Below are positions 20,896 to 33,200 of a stretch of DNA of 64,000 bases, one piece after another. A model generated the notes under the pieces. The model was not told the DNA's origin. It made no database searches and worked only from the letters and a program-made list of their open reading frames with translations. The translations under genes were made by a program, and so were the position numbers. Source of the stretch: Onthophagus taurus (taxonomy: Eukaryota > Arthropoda > Insecta > Coleoptera > Scarabaeidae). Each line of letters starts with the position of its first letter. Positions within the stretch are counted from its first letter, which is position 1. The stretch is from the NCBI RefSeq assembly GCF_036711975.1, contig NC_091976.1:34720001-34784000 (forward strand), given 5' to 3'.

Positions 20896-23800
20896 ATGAA
20901 TAGTGACAGTTCCTCAGAATACACCAGTTCGGAGAGCACCACATCAGATAGTTCTGATTATGAAAGGTTCGAGTCAGTGCAAGCCTGTGGGGTTCGTTTA
21001 CAATTACCGGAACCGTTGTGCCGCCAAAAGGAGATATTCGACAAGTTTTTTTCATCCCACGCTTGGAACTCCTTAACCGATAACAGCAGGCAACAATTAA
21101 GCAGGTTGTTGCCAACGTTCCCCGAAGACGATGAACACGAAAAGTACGTGACCCTACAAAGACTATTAGGAGGTGATTCTTTTAGGTTTTCAAGTCCTTT
21201 ATTACAATTTCACGAGCGATTAAAAGCGGGGTATTACCGCCCGGAAATCTCCAAAATGAGGTACATGATACGTAAAGCTGAACGTGCCGAAGCTAAACAA
21301 CGTTACAGGCGGTTTCGTGAACAATTAAAAAACGATGTATTGGAATCTCGACGTTCTTTGTTAAGTGCGGTTAGTTCTGTGCCCCAAATTGAGCCACAAA
21401 GTGCGAACGTTTCGTCGTTGTATGTGAGTTCGATTTCTTATAGGACTAAGGTGAGGTATTTTCAAGAATTAGCCACGATTAAATCGAAAATGGATGAAAC
21501 GGGGTTTTCTTCGGACGATAATTATCCGGACGGGCCCCCGATTCCTTTATCGAGGAAACAGAAACGTCAGTTGAACAGTTTAAGGAATTCATATCCGGGG
21601 AACGTGGTTGTTTCAACGATGGCCTCGAAACCGTGTTTAGATTTAGAGAGACATGTCACGGCTCATTATAATCCTTTTTTAATAAACGATGAAATGTACA
21701 AAAAATTACTTTTAAGTCATAAAAGATTGAAATTGGACGATGTTTCTTCGCACGAGTATAACACTAAAGGATTAACGATCGGAGATGTAATTAATCGGAC
21801 GAAATTGTCTTATATTAAAAAGGTTCCGCCTCAACCAATTAAGAGGCGCATGGAGAAGAAGATTAAAAGTAGGAAAAAAATATTAAAAGCAACCCCACAA
21901 GTTGTTCGAAGTAAATCGCCGGAAGTTATCACGAAGGCTAATCCATTTTTTGGGTTGAGTTCTCATTCGGAGATCGAATCCGATTCGGATTCGTTGTTGG
22001 AAAGGAATTTGTTTAAAAGTAAAAAGTTGTCCCCCGTTTTGCAGGAAAATCATTTTATAAAGTCGCCGGAAAAAGTTTCTAGTCCAATTTTAAACAGTAT
22101 GAAGAGCCCTTATACGCCTTCTTACGGCAAAATCATTCCAGCCACATTTTCCGATTTGGACGCAATCGGAATGATGAATTTACCAATCGACTTTGAGGAC
22201 GATTGTTGTATCGATATCTTAGAAACGAATAATCGAGTGGAATTGATGCAAAAAACCCACACAAATTTCTTATCGGTCATCCGAGACTTGATTTGTTCAA
22301 CTTCCGAGCATCGAATGGATTATAACACGCTAGAGGAACGATTAAAACAATGGCAAGAGAATCCCATTAGCACCTTAAACGATTGGTACAGCTCCGCGGA
22401 TAATTGGATACAATTATTGAAGTCGGCCGTTGATTTTTTGAGCGGGAACTCGTCCGAATTACCCCCAGATTTCGTGCCGTACATAGAATATAAATCCCAA
22501 TTAGATATGTATCAATGGATCGGAGCCGGGAGAGATTCGGACACCTCGTTATCATCGTTAGCTAAATATTGGTTGGACCATCGAAACGAATCCAAAAATT
22601 TGATCCACATAAAAGAAGAAAAGGAGGAAATCGAAGTTTCCGATCGCTCCCAAACCCCTCCACCCCCTCGATACCCCACAAATTGGAGCGTGCGTCGTGC
22701 AGACCCCGAGGAAATTCGAAGTTACCAAGAGCAAGAACGAAAAAGATACGACAACCCACATAAAGCATTTACTTTTCGTTGTAACGGTTACGAAAGCGTT
22801 GTGGGGCCTTTAAAAGGGATTTACAGCGCGGGATCTGGCAGTACTAAAGCGAGGGGGCACACGATGTTGAGCGCGGATCGACCCAATTTCGTAACAATTT
22901 TATCATTGGTAAGAGACGCAACAGCACGTTTGCCAAATGGCGAAGGAACGCGAGCCGATATTTGCGAATTATTAAAATCGTCCCAGTATATATCTCCGAC
23001 AGCCCCGGATAGCGTTTTGCAATCGGTGGTGAGCGGGGCTTTAGATCGGATGCACACTCAATTCGATCCTTGCGTTAAATATGACCCAAAAAGAAAAATT
23101 TGGATTTATTTGCATCGAAATCGCTCCGAAGAGGATTTTGAGCGGATTCATCAACAATATCAAAACGTGGGAAAAGCACCAAAGAAAATCAACAAAAATA
23201 AGACTCCCATTAAAGAGAAAAGTCGAAATTTGAACAAAATTAAAAAAGAATCGACTCCGCCATCTCTCGAAAATAAACAAAAACACCACCAGAAAAATAA
23301 ATTAAATTCAGATTTAACCTCAAATTCGGAACTAAATAATCCGGGGACTTCAAGTGCTGTTTCGCCGGGAACTTCGCTTCTTCTACCTCAATTAAATAAA
23401 TTAGCAAAATTAGAATCGAACGAAATTCGAACTCAATCTCCGACGAAAATATCAAAACAAGAGGAAAAAGAAATTAACGACGCCTTACAAACTATCATGC
23501 AAATTCCGAGCCCAAAACAAAAAAGTTTGGTTAAAATTATATCGACGCCTACTCAGGGAAAATCTTTAATAATACCAACTTCGAAATCAGAAAATTCAAA
23601 AACACCCCAAATTATTCAACAGAAACTTCAACAACAACCGATTAAATTGGAATTAAATGAAAAATCTGATGTTAATAAAGTACAAACAAAAGTGCCGATT
23701 TCGGTGCAACAACAAATTTTGCAATCAATCACCGGTCAACAACAAATTCAACAGTTTAAAAACGTCGCGTTAATTCGGAACGTTTCCCAAAAATTGAACA

Positions 23801-26800
23801 CAAATCAAACGATTCAAATTCAAAATACACAACAACAACCAATTCAAGTGAGCACCCCGATTTCTGTAACGAGAAACTCCGAAACGGGGTTACAACAAAT
23901 CCGGGTACAACAAACCGCTTTGACACCGTCGCAACAACAGCAAATTTTACAAAGTTTAAAACAAAAAGTTGTTCCAGTTCAATCTTCAGTTTTGGGGGGA
24001 CAACAACAGGTTGTTGTTAAACATAAAGGGATACAGAAAAATGTTGCTTCGGGGACGTCGTTGTTGGGATCAAATCGGATTAATACAGGTTTGTGGAGAT
24101 TTCTGGGTCTAGTGTTAGTTCAACTTTTTGTTCAATATACCGCTGAATAACAATTAAAACTAGAACTAACACTTGACCTGGAACTGGAAAGACATTCTAG
24201 TTTTACACTATCACTAGAACTAACACAAGACCTAGAACTAGAATCATTCGGGTTTAGACTTTACGTGCGAATAAACCCGAATGATTTGAGTTTTAGTTCA
24301 ATAAAAAATTTAAAATTAATTTTTTTTTGTAGATAACGTTTCGAAATCAATTATTAATAGTAATCAAACCCCTTTGGTGGCTAAAGTGTTAACGAACGCC
24401 GCTGGGCAGGTTATTTCCGTTGAGAGTCTTTTAGCTCATCAAAAACAACACGGTTCTTTACCGCAAGGTTAAAATTTTTTCTTTTATATTAACATAAAGA
24501 TAATTTTAACTTTTTATAGGAACAACGGTTCGTGTTTCTGGCATGAAAGGTTCCCCAACGAACATAATTCAATTAGCTCCCACAAAACAATCTGGAGGAG
24601 TAACTCAATTAGTCGGTTCTCAAAATAACATCATAGCAATCACGAATCAACCAAAATTGGTGTTTTCCTCGCAAGCGATGACCAACACAACCGTAACGAC
24701 GACGAGTACAACGACGAAAAGCAACGCGAAAAGCTTAAAAACGCAAACGGTGACGAAGTTTACCCCAAAAATCGCCCAACAATTAATCAACGCGAAATTT
24801 GTGCAAAACGTTGATAATAAATCGAAAATGTTGTTGGGCCAAAACCAATTAAAAACAACACCGAAATCGATCACCGTTACAAATAAATCAATGCCAACTC
24901 AAGGAAATACGAACGCTATAAGAATGGTGAACGCCGCGAATTTAAATTTAACGCATATCGGAGGGAAACCCGTTTTATTAGCGTCAAAAGGAGGTTCGTT
25001 ACAAAATTTACAAGGTCAAAATGTGATCATACAATCGACTTCACCTCAAAACACCAGCTCCGTTAACGTGATTAACCAAGGAAACACTCAGTACGTTTTG
25101 GCCCCACAAATTAAAGTACAACAAAGTCCTCAAGTTTTATTGAGTTCTTCAAACGTGAAGGGGAGCGTTCAACAAGTGGGGCAAAGCGGGCAAAGTCAAT
25201 TGGTGTTGGGAGGACAACAAGTGAGGTTACAAAGCGGTGGTACGTCTAATCAACGAGTTGTACTCGCAAGTCAAGGACAAAGTGGACAAATTGTTGCTCA
25301 ACAAATTCTTTTACCCGCCGGGTTTCAAGGAACCGCAATTAATATTAAAGCGTTACAAGGGGTTAAAGTTATTCCTATTGCGCAAGCTCAACAAACTGCA
25401 AAAGGTAAATGTTAGTAAAATTAGTTTTAATTAATTACTTTAATTGCTTTAATTATTATTAAGAGTTTATTGTATACAGTAATTGTTTACAATTCTTTAC
25501 ATTATTCAAATATTACTTTCACTCTCTACCCTCTTCCTCCATTTCCACGCCCTCGGCTCCTCGGCCCAATCATCCCCTCACCCATCCCTTTGTCTCCTCA
25601 CCCCCATCACCATTCTCATCCATCGTTTCGCCTCTCCCCCCTCTCCTAAGATCTGCCTTCGGTCCATCTCCTCCTCCCTCAACTCACTGCACCCATTCAG
25701 CATGTGTTCTAACGTTTCCCATTCCTCCCTGCACAGCCTACACCACCTCTCCTCATCGGCCATCCAGTATTTGTTGGCTCTCTCCTCGTTTACACAACGG
25801 AACCTAGCCACCAACTTTTTCACTTCCTCATCTCTTTCCAATATATAATTATGTCCCTGTATCTTTCGTTATACTTTCCCTCTTTTATTTGTGTCCTTCT
25901 TTCCTGTCTCTGCACATCTCGGTCCCTGTCTCTCAACTCCCTCCACATCTCCCTACCCACCCTTCGTCTACTATTTATCTCCGTTACCGAGTAACCCGCT
26001 CGTCTATAATAGTTGTCTCTGTGTCCTTTCCCATATCTGACCTTTCCCTCTCTAATTTCCCTCCAACATTCCCCCAGGATCCCGCAGCTTGGCCTCCCTT
26101 CTATTCTTTCTTCATATTTCACTGCCCTCCTGCTCGCCTCCACCCTGACCTTATCCACCTTTACCTCTTCCCTCACTATATACCCCGGTGTTTCTCTCGC
26201 CACCCCAAGCATCCATCTCCAATATCTAGCCTGCACGTCCTCCAGCGGTCCCTGCTCCCTCCATCCCCATACCTCTGCCCCATACATCATCACACTGCTA
26301 ACCAGACCTTCAAACATAATCTTCCTCGCTGCCACATTCCTTCCAAAGACTCTCTTCCCCCAACCCCATACTTGTCCCATCACCTTATTCGCCTTTTTTG
26401 CCATAGCTATCACATGCGACCCCTCCCTGTTATCCTCCCTAAACACATACCCCAAGTAAGTATACTCCCTAACCTCCTCGATCTCCTTTCCCTCCCATCT
26501 CCAGTTTTCTGTTCTTTTTCTCCCACCCTTACAAAACTTCATCATCCTTGTCTTCCCCACATTCACTTCCAGCCCCTTCCCCCTAAAATATCTTTCCAAT
26601 GTCTTTATCATCTCCTTCATCTCCACCGCTTCTCTCGCCATGACCACGATGTCATCCGCGTATGCTAAAATATGCACCTTTCTACCTCCCACCACCAATC
26701 CTCCCATCTGCCCCTTCCCCAATCTTTCCTCCAGGTCCGCCGTATACAGTGCAAACAGACTTGGGCTCAGCGGACATCCCTGCCTCAGTCCCTTCGTCGT

Positions 26801-27558
26801 CCAGAACACGTCGCTCAGCTTATCTCCCACTTTTATCCTAGCCATCGTCTCCATGTATATTTCCTTCACTCTCGCAATTAGGTGTTCCGTTATCCCCCTC
26901 TTATCCAGCTCTCTATCTGCCAAATGCTTCAACACATACACGTTGTCGATTGCTCCCCTTCCCTTCCGAAAGCCTGTCTGCCCATCCGGCAAAATTCCCC
27001 CCAACTCGATCTCCTCCTCCAATCTTCCCAGCAGTATCTTCGTGTATACCACCTTGTATGCCGAGTCTAGTAGGTTAATTTCCCTGTAGCTCTCTACACT
27101 TCCCTTATTACCCTTTTTATATACTGGGCAAATTACCCCCACTTTCCATCCCTCCGGAATCCCACCCCCTCTCCATACGATATTCATCCCCTCATCCACC
27201 CTTGATGCTTCCAACCATGCTTCGTTATGTATCCCATCTTCACCTGGCGCCTTTCCCTTCTTCAATCTCCTAAGCACCGCCTCCATCTCCTCTTCTGCTA
27301 TCTCCTCTCCCCCATCTCCCTCATATCCTCCCAACCCCGTTAGCCTCGTTTCAACCCCTCCCAATAATCCCATAAAGTAACTCTTCCATTCTGTCATGTG
27401 TATTTCGCTGGTTATCGTCTCCTAATTGACGATAAATAATTGTTTTAATTGTAGGTGTACAAAATAGGCAAGTTTTTGCAAGAGTAATGGCGCCAAATAT
27501 AGTAAGAACAGTACAAGCAACGCCGGAAACTGAAGGAACGGCTCCAACTTCAGAATAA
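20896..27558 (+). CDS. NFRKB: NFRKB, INO80 chromatin-remodelling complex subunit, 1438 aa
   Basis: Nuclear subunit of INO80 (INO80G); its DEUBAD domain binds the deubiquitinase UCH37. Exons: 20896-24088, 24333-24467, 24520-25404, 27455-27558; all introns are phase 1 and the total is 4317 bases. The acidic Ser-rich N-terminus is followed by the DEUBAD-like region (about 30-150, QKEIFDKFFSSHAW), a long basic linker, and the winged-helix domain (about 640-760, FVTILSLVRDATARLPNGEG). The rest is Gln/Thr/Ser-rich low complexity. The length slightly exceeds the human protein (1299 aa). The third intron holds a LINE, and the first a CTAGAAC-type repeat. Confidence 0.93.
24099..24300. repeat. CTAGAAC-type repeat filling NFRKB intron 1
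   Basis: Most of the 244-bp intron 24089-24332 is this repeat: AACTAGAACTAACACT, GACCTAGAACTAG, AATCATTCGGGTTTAG and then a second inverted AAACCCGAATGAT. Together these form a terminal hairpin. It has the same layout as copies in the GPCR intron. Confidence 0.7.
25455..27436 (-). mobile_element. 5'-truncated LINE in NFRKB intron 3
   Basis: Flanked by TAATTGCTTTAATT (25441-25454) and TAATTGTTTTAATT (27437-27450), a 14-bp target duplication with one mismatch. The minus strand encodes a reverse transcriptase (25820-27397): GKAPGEDGIHNEAW, RQGCPLSPSLF and the catalytic AYADDIVV, then a C-terminal region with a CRLCREEWETLEHML motif in another frame (25578-25841), so at least one frameshift. About 35-40 residues including RT motif A are missing between DRELDKRG and ITEHLI. 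The sense strand is very G-rich, unlike the host DNA. The 3' end carries AATAAA. Clade not assigned. Confidence 0.88.
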
Positions 27559-28353
27559 GGTTAAAAAAAATTAAAATTAAGATATCGTGTAGTGTTTACG
27601 GTGAGTTGTGGACTAAAAAAAATTAATTAATTACTAAATTAATTGTTGAAATTGGCGATTGTAAATAGTAGGTTTTTTAGTGAATAATTTTTTTTTCTCT
27701 AAAAAATGAGAGAAAATGTGGAATTTGTAAATAAATAGTTTATATTTTTATTATCATCATGATTATCTCCTTTTTGGTGTAATATTAAAATCGGATTAAT
27801 TAATTAATTATTTATATGTTGTGTACAAGTGTAAAGTAAAAAGTAATCTTAAAACGAAAATATGAAACGTTAGTTACATTAATAACAAGAAGTTGTTTTT
27901 GTATAAGAAATAAATTAATTGAGACACTTAGAAGGAAAAACACTGTAGCGTATCGTATGGTTTTACCAATTAAATTATAACATATATTTTTTACACAATC
28001 ACTGAGAAATAAATAAAATAATTTAAGTGAAATGAATAAAATAGCAGTGCGAATCAGCCCCACGAAATGTTCTTATACATTGAAATACAATTCTGTTTCT
28101 AGATGAAAATAAAGACAACTATTTTCCTAAATCGTTCTATAATTTTAATTATTGTCAATAACGTAAATTTTCCAACAGCCATCTTACGATTGCTTTGTGA
28201 AGCACTGCTAAATTACAGTTTTCTGTATTAAAAATCTAATTTCATTTTTCTTATTATCAAGCAAATTTAGAAGCATTCGCAAAAATCATTTCATCATTTA
28301 AATTATGTTTATTAAGATAAGATTGAATATCTACTAACCTTTGATTATATATG
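27559..28353. other. NFRKB 3' UTR and AT-rich spacer
   Basis: A polyadenylation signal AATAAA lies at about 27731. Beyond it nothing gene-like is visible up to the MITE at 28354. Confidence 0.6.
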
Positions 28354-28788
28354 ATATGGATTGAGCTAACTGAATATATCTACTAACAAAAATGTGGCTC
28401 AAGGTGAATAGACGCAGATGGAAAGCGATAATGTGAAAGTGTAACAAAGATAGACATAAAACGGTACTAAACAGACGGGCGCATTCGCACAAAAGTGTCA
28501 AACCTCTTCCATTTGACGTTTATCGTTTTGTTGTCACAGCCAGTCACACCGTTATGTTTAAAAATGTATTGTTTCGTGTGCAAAGTTCGCGATAATACAG
28601 TTTCACATCACCTGTAAGTATTATAAATAATAAGGAAATTTTATTTTATTTTATTTTTTCATTTATTAATTTTGTTTTAAATTTACCGCCAAAATTAACG
28701 CACGCCCATTATATGTCAGTACGCTTCTATGTCTATCTCGGTTCGATCACCTTGCGCAAGCTATCTCTCTCGTTGGCTCAATCCATAT
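28354..28788. repeat. MITE, 435 bp, TIR ATATGGATTGAGCYAAC
   Basis: Inverted ends of 17 bp with one difference (28354-28370 and 28772-28788). In the middle is a short ATG-led stretch (about 28565-28615) reading MYCFVCKVRDNTVSHHL, followed by a perfect donor GTAAGT. This resembles the first exon of a zinc-finger (THAP-like) transposase. Target duplication uncertain. Confidence 0.55.
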
Positions 28789-28792
28789 TATA

Positions 28793-29997
28793 CAGGTGTA
28801 TCTGAATGACATGCCCAAACTTCAGGGGGTGTCTTTAGGCAATTTTAAGGGTACTTTGATATATAAACCATGGGCGACTTGGGCTCCCCTAAGGAGCTAC
28901 ACCCCTCCAAAAATGGCGGAAAATTTTGGTTTAATTTTTTTTTCTCAAAAACCATAAACGCTAGGAAAATGAAATTTGGGGAATATGTTTAACTGGTAGT
29001 AGGGCACGTTTTCACCCTATTTGTACTTTCAACCTATCCTTCTAAACTACTAAACGTAACCACCCCCTTTACATTTTTACTAAAATTTTTTTATGCAGAG
29101 AGTAAATACATTAAAAAAAAAATTACATAGGTAGATGAAAGTATTCTAAAACTTTTTTGTCTCTCTAAAATTTTTCCAAAAACGACTAATTTTTGAGAAA
29201 AAAAATAATAAAGTAAACACTGCCCGTTCAACAACGGGGTTGTCGATCAAAAGTTGGAATGAATTTTTAATGAAAAAATCTTAGTAGGCTTTGTAATCTT
29301 TGTCAGAAATATTTTTGACGTTTAAATGTCAGTGGTTTTCTTACTATTATTATTGTTTTTCAAATTAATTTATGAATAAAGTTTTACCGCATTTACGCTC
29401 GTTCACTCGACGTTTCAAAATTTTAAATAAACCAATAATAATAGTAAGAAAACCACTGACATTTAAACGTCAAAAATATTTCTGACAAAGATTGCTAAGC
29501 ATGCTAAGATTTTTTCTTTCAAAATTCATTCCAACTTTCGATTAACAACGCTACAGCTTAACATTAGTGTTTACTTAATTAATTTTTTTCTCAGAAACTA
29601 TTAACTTTTCGAAGAACATCAGAGAGGCAAAAAAGTTTTAGAATATTTTCGTTTATCTAAATAAAATATTTCCAATGTATTTATCATCGTCATAAAAAAG
29701 ATCTAGACAAAAATTGAACGGGGGTGGTTATGTTTAGTAACTTAGAAGGAAAGATTGAAAGTACAAATAGGCTCGAAACATGCCCTATTATAAGCTAAAC
29801 ATATTTCCCAAATTTCATTTTCTTGGTGTTAATGGTTTTCGGGAAAAATAAAATAAACCAAAATTTTTCGCCATTTTTGAAGGAGCGTAGCTCCGCAGGG
29901 GAGTCGAAATCGCTGATAGTTTATATGAGAAAGTACCCTTAAAATTGCCTAAAGAATCACCCCCTGAAGTTTGGGCACGTCATTCAGATACATCCTG
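28793..29997. mobile_element. Fold-back mariner-type element, 1205-bp near-palindrome
   Basis: TA on both sides (28791-28792, 29998-29999). The two arms are about 560 bp and meet around 29390: TTTCTTACTATTATTATTG at about 29337 pairs with its complement at about 29431. The termini are CAGGTGTATCTGAATGAC and, on the other side, CAGGATGTATCTGAATGAC. No coding capacity. Arms show scattered mismatches, so it is older than the element at 71-2224. Confidence 0.87.
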
Positions 29998-30124
29998 TAT
30001 ATAATCAAAGGTCTGAACTAAAACTAGAAATTCCGGGGTTATGAAACACCAGTAATGAAAGTTTACAAATTTATAGTAGAGTTTGTCTTGTAGAAGACAA
30101 TTCCTCATTTTGGGACTTCATATG

Positions 30125-30200
30125 ATGATGAAACCACTTTTTCCATATTAATTTAGGCGTTAAAATAAATCAGTTGTCAAAAATATAACCCAAAATTTTT
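30125..30200 (-). pseudogene. Degenerate duplicate of XRCC1 exon 1 and upstream DNA
   Basis: Positions about 30128-30198 match 33395-33511 (XRCC1 first exon and upstream) with a deletion of about 45 bases and several substitutions: GATGAAACCACT, ATATTAATTT, AAAATAAATCAG and TATAACC blocks occur in the same order. The start codon region is degraded. It lies about 60 bases beyond the XRCC1 stop, in the same orientation as the gene. Confidence 0.6.
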
Positions 30201-30256
30201 TTTGTGTTATATTTTTGACAATTTAAGTCTAGTTATAGTTCAAGAAATCATTTATT

Positions 30257-33200
30257 TTAATCTTTTGTCGTCTTTAAACAAAAATCTTCATCAACATCAG
30301 TATCACAATCATATACACTCAAAGCCTCTTTAATAATCAACGCTTTTTCACCTTCATTTTCAAGGTTATCGTTAACATTGCTAGGAATTAATTCGTTCTC
30401 ATCGATTTCAAAGACTGGGGATGGAGTTCCACTTGGTGAATCTACGATAACCCGGTTTCTTTTAAATTTCTTTTGTGAATTTTCTAATTCTGTGTCAGAT
30501 CCACTAAAACAGAAATAAATTATACAGGTGTTTCAGCGAGACCGGTCATTAGACGTTTCTGGGGTTCTGGCCAAACAAAAAATTTGAGAATGCAGACTTA
30601 AGTATTATCAATTACGTTCTCTTCATCTAAAATATTTTCAAATTTCTAGTACTTCCGCTTATACCGCAAGTCGCCACCTACTTTATTTTTTTAAATGGAA
30701 CACCCTGTATATTTTTACATATTTGGATTTGTCTGTTTTCAAGGTTTATAAATAACTTTACTTTTTGCAATTTAATTCGAAGGTTCTCGAGTTATTCGAA
30801 TTTTTCCAGAAAAATCTGCTCCAGCAGACATTTCTTCAAAAAATCAGAGAACACTCGATTTTTGGGATATCAATTTAGGATTGAGAACATGCTTAAGCAA
30901 CATGATGGGGTATGTTTTGGTGCCGAGAACTGCTGTCTAGAACGTTTGGTCACTTTACTATGGCACGTTAACTTTTCAAATTTTGGAAGTACCATAACTT
31001 CATTTTTTTAAATGGTACCCCCCATATTTTATTTCTTAGTCGTCTTCGGTGGTTCATTCTACATCTTTTATATCCCATATGTCCCATACCTAATATTAAT
31101 AGTTTGGGAGATAATTAGGGGTTTTTGAAAAATGCACACATATCATATGGATATTTAGCCTAGTGTGCCATGAAAAACAAGCCTCAATGAGTTCTTGTCA
31201 AAGACTCACTTGTTTACGTCACTTGATGCATGTGAGCTAATAATTATCTGTTATGTCCCTTAATATTAGTACTGAAACGAGTTAAAATCGATAACAATAA
31301 CGAAAGTAATATTTACACAATTCCATTTTAACTGGTTTTAGACTCACAAGCATCAAACAACGTAAATCAGACTTTGACGTTTATCAATAAGTCATTAAAC
31401 ATTTGTTTTCCATGGCACACTAGGTTAATATCGATATGATATGTGAGCATTTTTCAAAAAACCCTAATTATTTCTCAAACTATTAATGTTAGGCATAGGA
31501 CATATGGAATATAAAAGATGTAAAATGAGACGCCGAAGACGACTAAGTAATAAAATATGGGGGGTGCCATTTAAAAAAATGAAGTTACGATGCTTCCAAA
31601 TTTCGAAAAGTTAACATGTCATAGTAGAGTGACCAAACGATCTAGACAGCCGTTCTCGGCACCAAAACATACTCCATCATGTTGTTTAAGCATGTTCTGA
31701 ATCCTAAATTGATATCTCAAAAATCGAGTGTTCTATGATTTTTTGAACAAATGTCCACTGGAGCAGATTTTTCTAGAAAAATTCGAATAACCCGAGAATG
31801 GCCGAGTCAAATTGCAAAAAGTAAAGTTATTTATAAACCTTAAAAACAGACAAATCCAAATATGTAAAAATATACAGGGTGTTCCACTTAAAAAAATAAA
31901 GTTGGTGGGGACTTCCGGTATTATAACCGGAAGTGCAAGAAATGTGAAAATATTTTAGACGAAGAGATCGTAATTGATAATACTTAAGTCTGAATTCTCA
32001 AATTTTTATTTTCGCCAGAACCCCAGAAACGTCTAATGACCGGTCTCGCTGAGACACCCCTGTATAAGAATTCTCCCTTAATTTTTGTATTTACTTAAAA
32101 TTTGTTTCATCCGATGATTCACCATCAATTTCTTCACCGATTTCTTCCTCACTTTCTGGTTTATTTTGATCGTTTCGATCTAAAGCGTATCGTCTCCAAG
32201 GAAGACGTTTTCTTTGTGCGTAACAATCCGGGATCCAATCCTTTGTAACTATTTTTCCTTTTCCTTGGACTTGATTAAATTTTGGGGTATTTGCAAAAGC
32301 ACAACTAAATAAAAACAATTATTATTTCATTAATTAATCAGCTAAAAAATTCTTACATTAAGTGAGTACAATTATTATCCCAATCGGGACGATATTTAGC
32401 CCCTATTGATAAAGCCATACTACGTAAATTCCCTCTTTCTGGGTTTTGAATACCACTAATAGTAAAAACGACTCCTTTTAAAAGTTCTTGATATGGTAAA
32501 GATCGTTTTTTCGCTTTTCTTTTTGTGGGTTTGAATTTCATGCTATTTTTTGAAGTATTTGGAGAAGCAATTTTCTTTTTCCTTTCTTCCTCCTCTTTAA
32601 TTTTTTTCATTTTCGACTCTTTCTCTAATTTCTCAATAAATTCTCTTGCCTCTTTCTCCTTTTTCTCTTGATCTCGTTTAGCAATTAAAGCATCAATTTT
32701 TGAATTCTTTTTAATTTCATCCTCTTCATACAACAATTCATCACGATTCCTCATTTGAGGGCTTTTTTGCGCTTGTACAGATGCCTCTCGTATAGCCGCC
32801 GTTAAAGTTTTCTTTTCCTCAAACTCATTTCTTCGTGCAAATAAACTCCCCGCTCCTAAATTTGTTGGGGATTCGCTTCGAACCAAAAACTTTCCGATAT
32901 GTGGTGTAACCGCGTCTAATTTACCTTCGTTTGAAGTTAAACTTATGAATGCTAAACCATATTGAACGTGACGGTTAAAAGGTTGTGTACAAACAATTTT
33001 AATTCGGTCCCATTTTTCATCTCGCTCCGGTGAGGACAATTGATCGTAAGTGAACATTCGTACTTTTGTTGTATTGGAACTCTGACGAGCTTCGATGGGT
33101 GTCATAAAAGAAGACATAACCAAAAGGACTTTGTAATCATCGTTTGAACTTGAGCGGGATACCAAAACTTCTATGTAAGCGGAATGCTCATTTCCAATAT

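Noticed and set aside
22367-23455. Several minus-strand ORFs within NFRKB
   Set aside because: They are shadows of the NFRKB coding strand, with no start context, domain or splice support.
25483-27089. Long plus-strand ORFs rich in Ser, Pro, Leu and His (up to 259 codons)
   Set aside because: They are antisense to the G-rich LINE reverse transcriptase and reflect its base composition; no domain is recognisable.
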